Notes: a model not told the origin generated them from the sequence alone. A stretch of 64,000 nt of DNA from Xenorhabdus thuongxuanensis (GCF_001908095.1 NZ_MKGR01000004.1:62001-126000); one strand, 5' to 3'; positions 36,648 to 46,539 are shown, counted from the first letter of the stretch. Made by a program: numbers and translations.

Positions 36648-37916
36648 TTATTTCCTCGTTACATTTTTATTTATTGGAGTCACGTTGTAATTGTTTCCAT
36701 TTTCTAATGACACTAACAAATTACACCATTGAGATAATGCCACTTTACGTTCATCAAAATAATCATGTCGGTTATAGATACCTTCGACACCCTTTATGCG
36801 ATGATTCAAACAGCGTTCAGCCACAAACGGATCAACACCTAACGCGGCTAAGTGGGTTCTGGCGGTTCGTCTAAAGTCGTGGATAGTGAAGTTAGGTATG
36901 TTAACAGGTAATGCGCGTCTGACTTTGGCAAGTGCAACGGGTAGGGTAGTTTCCTGAATATGAGGGATCATGCGATGTTGCATTTTTCTTGCTGGCAATA
37001 CGTATTGACTACCACAGGCCATTGGCTTTAATTCCATGAACCAATCGATAACTTGCGGACATAGAGGAATATCTACTGCATCACCATTCTTACTTCGTTC
37101 TGCTGGGAAATGCCAAACTCCATTAGCAAAATCAAACTCCTCCCAACGAGCGGCGCATAACTCCATTTTGCGTAAGCATAGAGCTAGTAATATCTTAAAG
37201 CTGATTTCATTCTGACGGCTGATTGTGGACGTTCTGAATGCCCTCAGCACAATGATTAGTTCTTCTCTGGTTAGCCATCTATCGCGTGATACCTCTTTCC
37301 CACCAGCATCAGCAACCTCGAATGCTGAACAGGGATTTACATCAATGATTTGACGCCTGATACCGTAATCAAATATACGTCTGACCCATCGTAGAACATC
37401 TGTCGCTATAGTTGGTGCACCTCTGTCAACAATGCTCTTTAGCATTTCATCAATATGACGGGGTTTAACATCTTCAATATTCATATCACCAATGCGCGGG
37501 TTAATATCCTTATCGATACGTCTACGCAATATGTCGGGATGTTTCCAACGAGGAAGTATCTGTCGTTCGAAGTATTCGGCTGCTAAATCTGAAACTTTGA
37601 TAGCATTTTTTTCAGCCTCAATTTTTGCCAGTGCCTCAGCTTTACGCTCTTGTTTCTCCATAGCAACGTCGTAGCCCAGTGATACGCGGGCTGATAGCTC
37701 TCTGGTGAGTTCTCGTGCTTTAGCTAGTGATAGATCAATGTATGAACCTATCAGGACGGCACGACGCTTTCCGGCAAATTTATATCTAAATCGCCAAACA
37801 GGATGCTGATAATTTTCTCTATAGCATAAATATAAGCCGTTACCGTCGGCTCTACCTTCGAATCTCTCTCCTGATTTTATCCATGCTCTGATCTGCTTGT
37901 CTGTGAGCTTTGGCAT
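36648..37916 (-). CDS. Tyrosine integrase of the island
   Basis: 422 residues. The N-terminal DUF4102-like arm-binding domain (KLTDKQIRAWIKSGERFEG...YRFRYKFAGKRRAVLIGSY type) is followed by a SAM-like core-binding domain and the catalytic domain with R in LCLRKMELCAARWEEF, HDFRRTARTHL and the tyrosine in GIYNRHDYFDER. It inserts and excises the island. The promoter region abuts the GGTGTACCC repeat cluster at 37941-37992. All catalytic residues seem present. Confidence 0.93.
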   Translation of the reverse strand: MPKLTDKQIRAWIKSGERFEGRADGNGLYLCYRENYQHPVWRFRYKFAGKRRAVLIGSYIDLSLAKARELTRELSARVSLGYDVAMEKQERKAEALAKIEAEKNAIKVSDLAAEYFERQILPRWKHPDILRRRIDKDINPRIGDMNIEDVKPRHIDEMLKSIVDRGAPTIATDVLRWVRRIFDYGIRRQIIDVNPCSAFEVADAGGKEVSRDRWLTREELIIVLRAFRTSTISRQNEISFKILLALCLRKMELCAARWEEFDFANGVWHFPAERSKNGDAVDIPLCPQVIDWFMELKPMACGSQYVLPARKMQHRMIPHIQETTLPVALAKVRRALPVNIPNFTIHDFRRTARTHLAALGVDPFVAERCLNHRIKGVEGIYNRHDYFDERKVALSQWCNLLVSLENGNNYNVTPINKNVTRK

Positions 37917-37940
37917 TGAGTTATCTCCTACGGCTAGAGT

Positions 37941-37992
37941 GGGTACACCTAAAATGGTTTTAACTAGCTAAGGTGTACACCTAGGTGTACCC
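37941..37992. repeat. Candidate right attachment / integrase-binding cluster
   Basis: GGGTACACC (37941), the perfect palindrome GGTGTACACC (37972-37981) and GGTGTACCC (37984-37992). Mirrors the cluster at 21407-21445; AGGTGTACCC is in direct orientation at both ends. Confidence 0.55.
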
Positions 37993-38039
37993 GATAATCA
38001 TGCGCTATTGTGATTCTTTGTGCAACCTTATGATAGAAC

Positions 38040-38075
38040 AAAAGCCAGTAATAACTTGTATTATCTGGCTTTTTG
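38040..38075. terminator. Terminator after yicC
   Basis: AAAGCCAGTAATA pairs with TATTATCTGGCTTT with one bulge and has A and T runs on either side; lies between the island end and yicC. Confidence 0.65.
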
Positions 38076-38100
38076 ATATTTTGTGAGTCTTTATGAAACA

Positions 38101-38964
38101 CTATTCAATATTTTGAATTTGCTCGCGCATTTGCTCAATCAGTACCTTCAGCTCAATCGCAGAATTTGTTACATCCGCATTAATTGATTTTGAAGCCAAT
38201 GTATTCGATTCGCGGTTAAATTCCTGCATCATGAAATCCAGTCGGCGGCCGACGGCTTCTTTTTTCTTCAGGATATTACGTGTTTCTTTGACATGGGCAT
38301 CCAGACGATCCAATTCTTCTGCTACATCAATACGTTGAGCTAATAAAATTAGCTCTTGCTCAAGTCGATTATTATCTAACTGAATTTGTGCTTCTTCCAA
38401 CTTGGTTTGTAGACGCTCGCGCTGCCATTGTAGGATTGCTGGCATTTGTTCTCGGACTTTAGTCACTTCCACAGTTACTGCATCCAAACGCTGCTCAATC
38501 AATGATTTGAGCGCTTGTCCTTCGGTTTCACGACTCTGGATAAAAGAATTTAGCGTCAGATCTAATTCTGCTAATAATTGTGCACTGATGGTATCTAAAT
38601 CCTGCTCTTCGGCAGACATTACGCCTGGCCAGCGCAGGATATCTACTGGATTAATTTCACCTTCATTACTCTGTTGTTTAACCCAGCTTGCTGCATTAAC
38701 CAGTTGTTTTGCTAGCTTTTCATTCAGGAGCAAGGAATTTTGGCTAAGGGTATTCAATTCAAAACGCAGGTTACATTCTACTTTGCCGCGCGTCAGGCGG
38801 GAACGAAGGCGCTCACGGATGACAGGTTCAAGGCTTCTGAATTGCTCTGGCAGGCGAATATAGGTTTCTAAGTAACGCTGATTGACGGAACGCAGTTCCC
38901 ATGCTGCATTTCCCCAACCTCCTTTAATATCTCGCCGTGCAAAAGCAGTCATACTACGGATCAT
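38101..38964 (-). CDS. yicC: YicC family endoribonuclease
   Basis: 287 residues, same length as E. coli YicC. MIRSMTAFARRDIKGGWGNAAWELRSVNQRYLETYIRLPEQF and the C-terminal KKEAVGRRLDFMMQEFNRESNTLASKS...ELKVLIEQMREQIQNIE are highly conserved. A cytoplasmic RNase implicated in small-RNA turnover. Divergent from rph. The region to its left is the island's right end. Confidence 0.95.
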   Translation of the reverse strand: MIRSMTAFARRDIKGGWGNAAWELRSVNQRYLETYIRLPEQFRSLEPVIRERLRSRLTRGKVECNLRFELNTLSQNSLLLNEKLAKQLVNAASWVKQQSNEGEINPVDILRWPGVMSAEEQDLDTISAQLLAELDLTLNSFIQSRETEGQALKSLIEQRLDAVTVEVTKVREQMPAILQWQRERLQTKLEEAQIQLDNNRLEQELILLAQRIDVAEELDRLDAHVKETRNILKKKEAVGRRLDFMMQEFNRESNTLASKSINADVTNSAIELKVLIEQMREQIQNIE

Positions 38965-39046
38965 AATTCGTTCCCAATGTATAAAATGATGTGCGGATTA
39001 TAGCGTCCCATGTAGATGCAGGATAGGCATTCGCCGCTTTAGGCCG

Positions 39047-39052
39047 TATAAT
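39047..39052 (+). promoter_or_regulatory. Likely -10 box of rph-pyrE
   Basis: TATAAT about 38 bp before the rph start codon; a -35 hexamer at the right distance is poor (TAGGCA). Part of the 125-bp yicC/rph divergent region. Confidence 0.5.
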
Positions 39053-39089
39053 GCGCCCCCAATAATATACGAACAACGGAGATCACACT

Positions 39090-39833
39090 ATGAGCTTAGT
39101 AGGAAAGCGTCCAGCAGGAAGGTCAGCAGGGCAGGTGCGTCCTATTAAAATGACCCGTCATTACACCAAACATGCGGAAGGCTCTGTTATGGTGGAATTT
39201 GGGGATACCAAAGTGTTATGTAATGCCTCCGTTGAAGAAGGCGTTCCCCGTTTCCTGAAAGGCCAGGGACAGGGGTGGATCACCGCCGAATACGGCATGT
39301 TGCCACGGGCGACTAATAGCCGTAATGCGCGCGAAGCTGCCAAAGGCAAGCAAACAGGCCGCACGATGGAAATCCAACGCCTGATTGCACGTTCATTACG
39401 TGCTGCCATCGATTTGAAAAAACTAGGAGAATTTACCATTACGCTGGATTGTGATGTGATTCAAGCGGATGGTGGCACTCGTACTGCAGCTATTTCTGGT
39501 GCTTGTGTGGCACTGGTCGATGCCCTAAATAAGCTGGTTGCGGAAGGCAAATTGAAAGAAAGTCCACTGAAAGCGATGGTTGCGGCAGTATCTGTTGGTA
39601 TCGTTGAGGGTGAAGGACGTTGTGATCTGGAATATGTCGAAGACTCTGCGGCTGAAACTGACATGAATATCGTCATGATGGATGACGGCAGAATGATTGA
39701 AGTACAGGGCACGGCAGAAGGTGAACCGTTCAGCCATGATGAGTTGCTCTCACTACTCTCATTGGCAAAAGAGGGATTGGAAACGATTTTCAAAGCGCAG
39801 CGAGATGCGTTAGAACAAGACCTATTAAAATAA
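39090..39833 (+). CDS. rph: Ribonuclease PH
   Basis: 247 residues. It starts [42 protein letters not shown], with the phosphate-site region [18 protein letters not shown] and [18 protein letters not shown]. Trims the 3' ends of tRNA precursors by phosphorolysis. Full length, unlike the frameshifted K-12 gene. GGAG precedes the ATG. Upstream of pyrE with the attenuator between them, as in E. coli. Confidence 0.96.
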   Translation: MSLVGKRPAGRSAGQVRPIKMTRHYTKHAEGSVMVEFGDTKVLCNASVEEGVPRFLKGQGQGWITAEYGMLPRATNSRNAREAAKGKQTGRTMEIQRLIARSLRAAIDLKKLGEFTITLDCDVIQADGGTRTAAISGACVALVDALNKLVAEGKLKESPLKAMVAAVSVGIVEGEGRCDLEYVEDSAAETDMNIVMMDDGRMIEVQGTAEGEPFSHDELLSLLSLAKEGLETIFKAQRDALEQDLLK

Positions 39834-39843
39834 TAAATAAATC

Positions 39844-39868
39844 AGGCGGCTGAAGAGTCGCCTTTTTT
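39844..39868 (+). promoter_or_regulatory. pyrE attenuator
   Basis: Hairpin AGGCGGC/GTCGCCT (one G-U pair) followed by six Ts, 11 nt after the rph stop and ~65 nt before pyrE. In E. coli the coupled translation of rph and UTP-sensitive transcription at this position controls pyrE; the same layout is kept here. Confidence 0.8.
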
Positions 39869-39933
39869 ATGCCTGCAATTTACCTGTAATAAGTAGTAAT
39901 AAATAACAGAAGATCTAAAGAGGAGAAACTCCA

Positions 39934-40575
39934 ATGAAAGCCTATCAGCGCGAATTTATTGAACTGGCACTGGAAAAACAGGTGTTGAAATTTGGCGAAT
40001 TTACGCTGAAATCTGGTCGCAAAAGCCCATACTTTTTCAATGCAGGCCTGTTTAATACTGGACGTGACTTGGCGTTGATTGGTCGTTTCTATGCGGCAGC
40101 ACTGCTAGATAGCGGAATTAAGTGCGATTTACTGTTTGGGCCAGCTTACAAGGGTATCCCGATTGCGACAACTACCGCAGTGGCATTGGCTGAACATCAT
40201 GATATCGATATGCCTTATTGCTTTAACCGCAAGGAAGCTAAGGATCATGGTGAAGGTGGATCGCTGGTTGGTAGTCCTCTGCAAGGTAATGTTGTCGTTG
40301 TGGATGATGTCATTACCGCAGGTACAGCGATTCGTGAGTCGATGGAAATCATTAAGCAGCACAGAGCAACGCTATCTGGTGTGATTTTGTGCCTGGATCG
40401 TCAGGAACGTGGACGTGAAACGCTTTCAGCGATTCAAGAAGTTGAACGTGACTACCATTGCCAAGTCTTCTCCATCATTACCTTAAATGATTTGGTAAGT
40501 TATTTGCGTGAAAACCCAGAGATGCAATCTCACTTGGAAGCGGTAGAAGTTTATCGTAAAGAATACGGTATTTGA
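39934..40575 (+). CDS. pyrE: Orotate phosphoribosyltransferase
   Basis: 213 residues as in E. coli. PRPP-binding loop [16 protein letters not shown] and [16 protein letters not shown] are diagnostic. Converts orotate and PRPP to OMP in pyrimidine synthesis. AGAGGAG ribosome site. The downstream neighbour (slmA in many enterobacteria) is separated by an inserted IS200/IS605 element. Confidence 0.97.
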   Translation: MKAYQREFIELALEKQVLKFGEFTLKSGRKSPYFFNAGLFNTGRDLALIGRFYAAALLDSGIKCDLLFGPAYKGIPIATTTAVALAEHHDIDMPYCFNRKEAKDHGEGGSLVGSPLQGNVVVVDDVITAGTAIRESMEIIKQHRATLSGVILCLDRQERGRETLSAIQEVERDYHCQVFSIITLNDLVSYLRENPEMQSHLEAVEVYRKEYGI

Positions 40576-40607
40576 TGGTCAGTAATTTGGGGTGAGCAAA
40601 AAAAATC

Positions 40608-40629
40608 CCTCGCCCAAGGATGGGCGGGG
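40608..40629. repeat. CCTCGCCC/GGGCGGGG hairpin, outlying copy
   Basis: The same stem as those at the two ends of the IS605-type element, here 170 bp outside it. On the minus strand it is followed by eight Ts, so it would work as a terminator for leftward transcripts. The 175 bp between it and the element's left hairpin holds no recognised gene. Confidence 0.6.
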
Positions 40630-40859
40630 TGAGTAGTAGAAATGGCATCTATGCTATATGGTAAGGATTGCGGCAATGACGCCATTATTAAGTCACTTAG
40701 TAGTGAACTCAATGAGCTGGGACATGTTAACACAACTCATAAAAAATCCGCACGTTATCATTCACTGTATAAGGATATAAACTTAGCAAAATCCGCCGTA
40801 AACCCTCGCCCAGTGCGGGCGGGGATATAAGGCAAAAGCCCAAAGGGCTTTAAAACACG

Positions 40860-41285
40860 TCACTCCGGCGTATTTTGGCTGGCAACGTAGGCTTTAAGCG
40901 TTTCTATCGTTGCCCCTCCAGCGCTACAGACGAAGTACGATCTTGACCACAAAAGTCCCGTTTTACTTTGCGTCCGCAAATGCGTATTTTGCTGGCGAAG
41001 CAATCGGGAATAGACGGATTTTAAATTATTCACCAAGATGCTTACCGCGAGTTTCGGGGGATAAGCGACCAACAAATGGACGTGATCTTGCTCACCATCC
41101 ATCTCAATAATGTCGCATTCGAGTTTTATTGCTGCTGAAATAAAAGCCTCCCGTAGCTGTTCAATCATGCGCCCATCGAAGAGTTTCCGGCGATACTTTG
41201 TCGTGAATATCAAGTGAACAATGAGTTTACTGACACTGTGTCGTTTTCGGAGAAAACCATCGAGCGATTCATTGTGCATACTCAA
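40860..41285 (-). CDS. tnpA: IS200/IS605 transposase TnpA (Y1 HUH)
   Basis: 141 residues. HUH motif HVHLLV with the flanking EMDGEQD, and the catalytic tyrosine in TLKAYVASQ near the C-terminus. It cuts and joins single-stranded ends at the hairpins of the element. It starts 57 bp from the divergent tnpB. No frameshift or stop, so activity is plausible. Confidence 0.93.
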   Translation of the reverse strand: MSMHNESLDGFLRKRHSVSKLIVHLIFTTKYRRKLFDGRMIEQLREAFISAAIKLECDIIEMDGEQDHVHLLVAYPPKLAVSILVNNLKSVYSRLLRQQNTHLRTQSKTGLLWSRSYFVCSAGGATIETLKAYVASQNTPE

Positions 41286-41341
41286 TAGAAATATTCCTGT
41301 TATCTGTTATTATGATTGAACTATACCAATGAGCGCTGACA

Positions 41342-42541
41342 ATGTTAAGAGCCACAAAAGTCCGCATTTATCCCACTCCCGAACAGGCTGAATATCTTAA
41401 TGGCCAGTTCGGTGCCGTGCGTTTTGCGTATAACAAGGCTCTGAATATTAAAAAACACAGCTATAAACGTCATGGGGTAAGTTTAAGCCCCCGTAAAAAT
41501 CTGAAGCCGTTACTGGCAACAGCGAAGAAATCACGTAAATATGCGTGGCTCAAAGCGTATGATTCCATTGCGTTACAGCAGGCGATCATTAACCTAGATA
41601 CCGCTTTTTCCAACTTCTTTAATCCGAAGTTGAAAGCCCGTTTTCCCACGTTTAAACGCAAACACGGAAAACAATCCAGTTATCACTGTGTGGGCGTGAA
41701 GGTGTTGAATGATGCCATAAAAATTCCCAAGCTGACGCCGATAGAAGCCCGTATCCACCGAGAAATCAAAGGGGAAGTGAAAAGTATTACCCTGTCACGA
41801 ACGCCAACCGGAAAATACTTTGCTTCCCTTCTCTGTGCCGATGGCAAAGAACCCCCCGTACCGCCTGATATGATCGATGCCGATAAAAGCACCGGATGTG
41901 ACCTTGGGTTAACTCACTTTCTTATTCGCTCAGATGGCAGGAAGCAGGTCAATTCGCGCTATTTAATCCGTGCCAGTAACAACTTACGGCGCAAGCAGAA
42001 ATCCCTGTCGCGAAAACGAAAAGGCAGTAAAAATCGGCATAAAGCGCGTTTACAGGTAGCCAAATGCCATGAAAAAGTGGTGAATGCCCGCGGAGATTTC
42101 CAGCATAAATTGTCCCGACAACTTATTGACGAAAACCAAGCAGTGATAGTCGAGACACTGAAAACGAGCAATATGCTCAAAAACCGCAGGCTTGCCCGCC
42201 ATATAGCGGATGCAGGATGGCACAGTTTTGTGACGAAGCTCGAATACAAAGCTAAAGAAGCGGGAAAACATCTGGTCAAGCTTGACCAGTGGTATGCCAG
42301 TTCGAAAACTTGTCATTGTTGCGGACACAAAGAATCGGAAATGCCGTTAAGCCAGCGATACTGGATGTGTCCAATGTGCCATACGGAGCATGACAGAGAT
42401 ATCAATGCTGCATTGAATATCAAGCAGCAAGGTTTATTTGAATTAAAGGCGGCGGGTCTCGTCGTCTCTGCCCATGGAGGCCAGCGTCAGACTTGTCACG
42501 CACAAGCAGCGGCCTGTGAAGTGGGAAGCCTCGCCCGATAG
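41342..42541 (+). CDS. tnpB: RNA-guided endonuclease TnpB
   Basis: 399 residues. RuvC-I TGCDLGLTHF, RuvC-II AVIVETLKTSNM and RuvC-III HDRDINAALNIKQQG are intact, with the zinc ribbon CHCCGHK...CPMCHTEHD between II and III. The N-terminal MLRATKVRIYPTPEQAEYLNGQFGAVRFAYNKAL is the wedge/REC start. Family knowledge: TnpB cleaves DNA with an RNA made from the element's right end and keeps the element at its donor site. The last codons run into the right-end hairpin. Apparently functional. Confidence 0.94.
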   Translation: MLRATKVRIYPTPEQAEYLNGQFGAVRFAYNKALNIKKHSYKRHGVSLSPRKNLKPLLATAKKSRKYAWLKAYDSIALQQAIINLDTAFSNFFNPKLKARFPTFKRKHGKQSSYHCVGVKVLNDAIKIPKLTPIEARIHREIKGEVKSITLSRTPTGKYFASLLCADGKEPPVPPDMIDADKSTGCDLGLTHFLIRSDGRKQVNSRYLIRASNNLRRKQKSLSRKRKGSKNRHKARLQVAKCHEKVVNARGDFQHKLSRQLIDENQAVIVETLKTSNMLKNRRLARHIADAGWHSFVTKLEYKAKEAGKHLVKLDQWYASSKTCHCCGHKESEMPLSQRYWMCPMCHTEHDRDINAALNIKQQGLFELKAAGLVVSAHGGQRQTCHAQAAACEVGSLAR

Positions 42542-42557
42542 GGCGGGGAGCAGTCAC
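42430..42557 (+). ncRNA. Probable omega/re-RNA scaffold of TnpB
   Basis: The 3' end of tnpB and the right-end hairpin (42529-42548) occupy the place of the guide-RNA scaffold in known TnpB systems. The guide would start right after the element end, about 42558 (GATGTGGCAATAAAC). Boundaries are inferred. Confidence 0.4.
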
Positions 42558-42587
42558 GATGTGGCAATAAACTATTTTCGTGGGGGA

Positions 42588-43187
42588 TTATTGCAGTTGG
42601 GTCAATATCAATGGCCAGCGTACTTCAAATTCAGTTGTCGGGCGATAGCGAAATTCAGAGCGAACAAAACGGGAGAGCATCCCTTCACAAAACGCCAGTA
42701 ACTGTGATGCTAACACGGATTCGCCATAAGTGAATCCTTGCCCATCACGGATTTTTCTCTCTTTTAAAATTTGGCGAAGTTGCATTTCAATTCGCTCAAA
42801 TAGCTGGTTGATGCGATTTTGCAATCTGTCTTGTTCGAACATTAGGGCATGGCCGGTCATGATACGGGTCAGTCCCGGATTTCTTTCTGCAAAACCCAAA
42901 ATAAGGACAAGGATTAACCGAATGCGTGTGATAGTGTCCTTTTCATCTTGCAGAATCAGATTGATACGTGAAATTAAAGAATCTTCAATAAATTCAATCA
43001 AGCTGTCAAACATCCTGGTTTTGCTCGGAAAATGACGGTAAAGGGCTGCTTCAGAAACACCAACGTTTGCGGCAAGTTTTGCAGTAGTAATGCGTTGACT
43101 ACCATCACTGGATTCCAGCATGTGTGCCAGTACCTGCAAGATTTCCTCACGTCTATTTTTCTTTTTTGTACGTTCTTTTTCTGCCAT
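42588..43187 (-). CDS. slmA: Nucleoid occlusion factor SlmA
   Basis: The start is set at the ATG at 43187 ([17 protein letters not shown]), as in E. coli (198 residues); the frame is open another 34 codons upstream but these are not SlmA-like. TetR-type helix-turn-helix [30 protein letters not shown]; dimer domain follows. Bound to its DNA sites, it blocks FtsZ assembly over the nucleoid. Located after dut in the coaBC-dut-slmA order. Confidence 0.96.
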   Translation of the reverse strand: MAEKERTKKKNRREEILQVLAHMLESSDGSQRITTAKLAANVGVSEAALYRHFPSKTRMFDSLIEFIEDSLISRINLILQDEKDTITRIRLILVLILGFAERNPGLTRIMTGHALMFEQDRLQNRINQLFERIEMQLRQILKERKIRDGQGFTYGESVLASQLLAFCEGMLSRFVRSEFRYRPTTEFEVRWPLILTQLQ

Positions 43188-43331
43188 ATTTGGTAAGACC
43201 CCTGCTAAAACTGCAAAACAAATCCAGCTATTTTTTGCCACAACGTTATTTTTGCCAAAAGCCATTGCTGTCAAAAACATTGTGGGCAAAAAATATGAAA
43301 ATCGATTGACGGTATCAGGCCTTATGGAGGG

Positions 43332-43790
43332 TTATTGACGACCGGAATGGCCAAATCCACCACTGCCGCGCTGGCTCGTTTCAAAATCTGTCACTAAATT
43401 AAATTCAGCTTGTACAACGGGTACAAAAACCATTTGGGCGATGCGTTCACCTGGTTCGATGGTGAAAGTTTTATCACCACGGTTCCAAACTGAAACCATC
43501 AATTGTCCCTGATAATCCGAATCGATAAGTCCTACCAAATTGCCCAGAACAACGCCATGTTTGTGGCCCAGACCAGAGCGAGGGAGAATAACTGCCGCCA
43601 ATTGTTCATCTGCAATATGGATAGCAATCCCAGTTGGCAGAAGTTCAGTTTGGCCAGGAGCCAATTCCACTGCATTATCCAGACAAGCACGTAAATCTAA
43701 ACCCGCGGAACCAGGTGTAGCATAAGTCGGTAAAGGAAATTCTTGCCCGATGCGGGGATCAAGGATTTTAACGTCGATTTTTTTCATCAT
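43332..43790 (-). CDS. dut: Deoxyuridine 5'-triphosphate nucleotidohydrolase
   Basis: 152 residues. All dUTPase motifs: [46 protein letters not shown] and the C-terminal [12 protein letters not shown] arm. Makes dUMP and keeps uracil out of DNA. Overlaps the end of coaBC by 23 bp, as in E. coli, so translation is linked. Confidence 0.97.
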   Translation of the reverse strand: MMKKIDVKILDPRIGQEFPLPTYATPGSAGLDLRACLDNAVELAPGQTELLPTGIAIHIADEQLAAVILPRSGLGHKHGVVLGNLVGLIDSDYQGQLMVSVWNRGDKTFTIEPGERIAQMVFVPVVQAEFNLVTDFETSQRGSGGFGHSGRQ

Positions 43791-45012
43791 AGCGTTTGAA
43801 TATCTCGTCTAATAAGCGGTGGCTGAGTTGTAATTTACCACTGTGGGGTAACTGAACACTACCATCATGCCAGAATAGATGTAATGCGTTAGTATCACTG
43901 TTGAAGCCATGTCCGGCCAGGGATACATCATTTGCGCAAATCAAGTCCAGATTCTTCTGCTTGAGTTTTCCGCGGGCATATTCTTCCACATTCTGGGTTT
44001 CGGCTGCAAATCCAACGACAAATGGACGATTTTTTTCCATGGATGCAACGCTCGCTACAATGTCAGGATTTTTCACCAGTGTAAATGTGATTTCATCACC
44101 TTGCTTTTTGATTTTCTCTGTTGAGATTTGCTTGAAACGATAGTCAGACACGGCAGCGCAACCGATAAAGATATGCTGTGAAGCTGCGGTAGCTTGAACT
44201 TGTTCATACATTTCCAGGGCACTACTGACATCAATGCGTTTAACGCCTTGTGGGGTGGGTAAATTAACGGGGCCGGTAATTAATGTCACCTCAGCACCAC
44301 GTTCTGCTGCTGCTTGTGCGATGGAGAAACCCATTTTACCGGAGCTATGATTGCTGATGAAACGGACGGGATCTAAGGCTTCACGGGTTGGTCCTGCGGT
44401 AATAGCGATGTGTAGACCAGAAAGGGTTTGCTTGGTGTTGAAATGGTGTATTGCCCGTTCGACAATCGCCATCGGTTCCAACATTCTCCCTGGCCCAACA
44501 TCACCACATGCCTGGCTGCCTTCATCTGGGCCCCAAATTAATACATTACGCTCTTTCAGTACCTTCAGGTTATGTTGGGTAGCCTGTGCACGGTACATTT
44601 GTTGGTTCATTGCCGGTGCAACAGCAATAGGTACTGCGGAAGCCAAGCAGATTGTGGTGACTAAATCATTTGCCATGCCTGCGGCCAGGCGAGCAAGCAG
44701 ATCTGCGGTGGCGGGAGCGAGAATAATTAAATCAGCCCATTTTGCCAGTTCGATATGCCCCATAGCTGCTTCGGCGGCGGGGTCTAGAAGATCATCTGAG
44801 ACGGGATGACCAGATACTGCCTGTAAGGTCAGTGGAGTGATGAAAGCTTCTGCCGCGGGAGTCATGACAACACGTACTTGGGCATCACGATCACGTAAGC
44901 GTCGTACCAGTTCGGCAGTTTTGTAAGCGGCGATCCCTCCGCTGATTCCGAGGACTATCTGTTTACCAGAAAGTGAATTATCAGAAAGTGGTTTGCCGGA
45001 AAATCCTGTCAT
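43768..45012 (-). CDS. coaBC: Bifunctional phosphopantothenoylcysteine decarboxylase/synthetase
   Basis: 414 residues. The N-terminal flavoprotein CoaC half ([48 protein letters not shown]) and the C-terminal CoaB half ([34 protein letters not shown]) are both complete. Two steps of coenzyme A synthesis. First gene of the coaBC-dut-slmA unit. About 310 bp of non-coding DNA separates it from the divergent radC. Confidence 0.96.
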   Translation of the reverse strand: MTGFSGKPLSDNSLSGKQIVLGISGGIAAYKTAELVRRLRDRDAQVRVVMTPAAEAFITPLTLQAVSGHPVSDDLLDPAAEAAMGHIELAKWADLIILAPATADLLARLAAGMANDLVTTICLASAVPIAVAPAMNQQMYRAQATQHNLKVLKERNVLIWGPDEGSQACGDVGPGRMLEPMAIVERAIHHFNTKQTLSGLHIAITAGPTREALDPVRFISNHSSGKMGFSIAQAAAERGAEVTLITGPVNLPTPQGVKRIDVSSALEMYEQVQATAASQHIFIGCAAVSDYRFKQISTEKIKKQGDEITFTLVKNPDIVASVASMEKNRPFVVGFAAETQNVEEYARGKLKQKNLDLICANDVSLAGHGFNSDTNALHLFWHDGSVQLPHSGKLQLSHRLLDEIFKRYDEKNRR

Positions 45013-45321
45013 TTTGATTGTCCAGATTTAAGTTGCAATTCCCTAAGATTCTATCACAAGAAAATACTGCGTTGAGAACCACCCCTATTTAGACAGCCAA
45101 AAATAGCAAGTTTGCGAAGCGCAGCGCAAGCCTCGCAAGTCGAACTGGCGATGATTTTTTAGTCATGGAATAGTGAGTGCGTAAATATAGGTGCATGAAT
45201 ATATAAATGCATAAATAGAGTGGATATAGCGGGCGAATATTGATTGATAGTACCCATCGTTATGGGGGGGACTATAGGGCAAGGAATTATAACAAGGGAT
45301 ATTGAAAAGGGGAGGGGCATT
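45013..45321. promoter_or_regulatory. coaBC / radC divergent intergenic region
   Basis: No gene seen. Holds a TTGCGA...TCGCAA dyad (about 45112-45140) with GC-rich interior and AT-rich repeats of ATAAATG type. Promoters for both genes should lie here; none assigned confidently. Confidence 0.4.
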
Positions 45322-46017
45322 ATGGATTTAACAGTGATGGAAAGAAACGATGAATTGCATTTAATAAATCTTCTTCCCCGGGAGAAATTATTGGCTTACG
45401 GAGCTGTTTCCCTAACGGATGCGGAGTTATTGGCTATCTTTTTACGAACAGGAACCAGGGGCGTTCCTGTCGTACAAATGGCAGAATATCTGCTGAAATC
45501 ATTTGGCTCGCTTTATCACCTTCTATCAGCGGATTACGCGGACTTTTGTGCACATAAAGGCATGGGACAATGCAAGTATGTCCAATTGCAGGCGATATCT
45601 GAATTGGCAAAACGGTTTTTTTCCAGTCAATTTATCCATGAAGATATCATGAGCAGCCCCACGATGACTCAGGGTTATTTGCAGGATTTATTATCTTGGC
45701 AAGATCGGGAAATATTTGTGGTATTGTTTTTAACGAACCAAAATAAAGTTATCTGTCATGATGAAATGTTTAAGGGAACAATAAACAAAGTTGAGGTTCA
45801 TCCGCGTGAAATTGTGAAACAGGCGGTTAAAGTGAATGCAGCATCGATTATTCTTGCTCACAATCACCCTTCCGGCAATCCAGAGCCTAGTTTGGCAGAT
45901 AAATTGGTGACAGAAAAAATTATTGGGGCTTGTGACTTGGTTGGCGTTAAAGTTTTGGATCATATCGTCATTGGTAAGAAATCTTGTGTCTCATTTATGG
46001 AAAGAGGTTGGATTTAA
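45322..46017 (+). CDS. radC: RadC family JAB-domain protein
   Basis: The start is at the ATG at 45322 ([10 protein letters not shown]) with GGGGAGGGG upstream; an earlier in-frame start at 45244 lacks one. 231 residues. N-terminal helix-hairpin-helix ([17 protein letters not shown]) and C-terminal JAB/MPN motif EVHPREIV...[16 protein letters not shown]. Despite its name its DNA-repair role is doubtful in E. coli. Placed before rpmB as in E. coli. Confidence 0.92.
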   Translation: MDLTVMERNDELHLINLLPREKLLAYGAVSLTDAELLAIFLRTGTRGVPVVQMAEYLLKSFGSLYHLLSADYADFCAHKGMGQCKYVQLQAISELAKRFFSSQFIHEDIMSSPTMTQGYLQDLLSWQDREIFVVLFLTNQNKVICHDEMFKGTINKVEVHPREIVKQAVKVNAASIILAHNHPSGNPEPSLADKLVTEKIIGACDLVGVKVLDHIVIGKKSCVSFMERGWI

Positions 46018-46060
46018 TACGGTTTTTTCGCGATACGATCAGATCTTAGTTGTTCGGGAC

Positions 46061-46089
46061 TTGAGCATCAGCGAATGAGGGCGTATACT
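46061..46089 (+). promoter_or_regulatory. Sigma70 promoter of rpmB-rpmG
   Basis: TTGAGC (46061-46066), 17-nt spacer, TATACT (46084-46089). The resulting leader to rpmB is about 200 nt, long enough to hold a regulatory RNA structure; none identified. Confidence 0.75.
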
Positions 46090-46273
46090 ACGCCACCTTT
46101 GAGGATCTTGGGTTTGGCGAGAAGAGCCTATCTCAGTAAGTTTTTTTGCTGGGAAAATGTGAGTCTTTTCGGTGACGTTCTTTTTCAGTAACATCTTTTC
46201 AATAAAGAGAGTTTGCTGAGATGGGCTCCTAAGCCTGACGAGGCGGTCACACCCAATACAAAGCTCGAGCTGA

Positions 46274-46531
<258 letters not shown>

Positions 46532-46539
46532 GGAGCTGA

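Larger units (their letters stand above)
21407..37992. mobile_element. Capsid-forming PICI-like satellite island (about 16.5 kb)
   Basis: The island is bounded by the repeat clusters above. Gene order leftwards from the integrase: int, 220-residue unknown, two AlpA-like regulators, BRO antirepressor, Icd-like/DUF4222/101-residue genes, primase-helicase, iteron origin, small genes, capsid, protease, portal, head closure, connector, HNH, terS, terL, then dinD. No tail, baseplate, lysis or late-regulator genes are present. Known family: cf-PICIs encode HK97-type heads and terminase and rely on helper tails. The left limit could instead lie at 22.4-23.0 kb if dinD is chromosomal. Confidence 0.75.
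40804..42557. mobile_element. IS200/IS605-family insertion sequence
   Basis: About 1.75 kb with divergent tnpA and tnpB, both open. The left-end candidate has hairpin CCTCGCCC-AGTGC-GGGCGGGG (40804-40824) plus AAAGCCC/GGGCTTT (40834-40851). The right end has hairpin CCTCGCCC-GATA-GGGCGGGG (42529-42548) and then AGTCAC. No terminal inverted repeats or target duplication, as expected for single-strand Y1 transposition. Exact ends are uncertain. Confidence 0.8.

Noticed and set aside
21407-37992. Ordinary degraded prophage
   Set aside because: The missing functions are exactly the tail, lysis and late-control sets, while all head, packaging, replication and integration genes look intact; a satellite explains this better.
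40642-40830. 62-codon open frame right of pyrE
   Set aside because: It ends inside the left-end hairpin of the IS605-type element and has no site or family resemblance; probably not coding.
43188-43289. Longer SlmA with 34 extra N-terminal residues
   Set aside because: The extra residues do not resemble SlmA, and the ATG at 43187 gives the conserved start and length.
45100-45150. tRNA-like GC-rich fold between coaBC and radC
   Set aside because: No cloverleaf with TTC loop or acceptor stem could be drawn; only a simple dyad.
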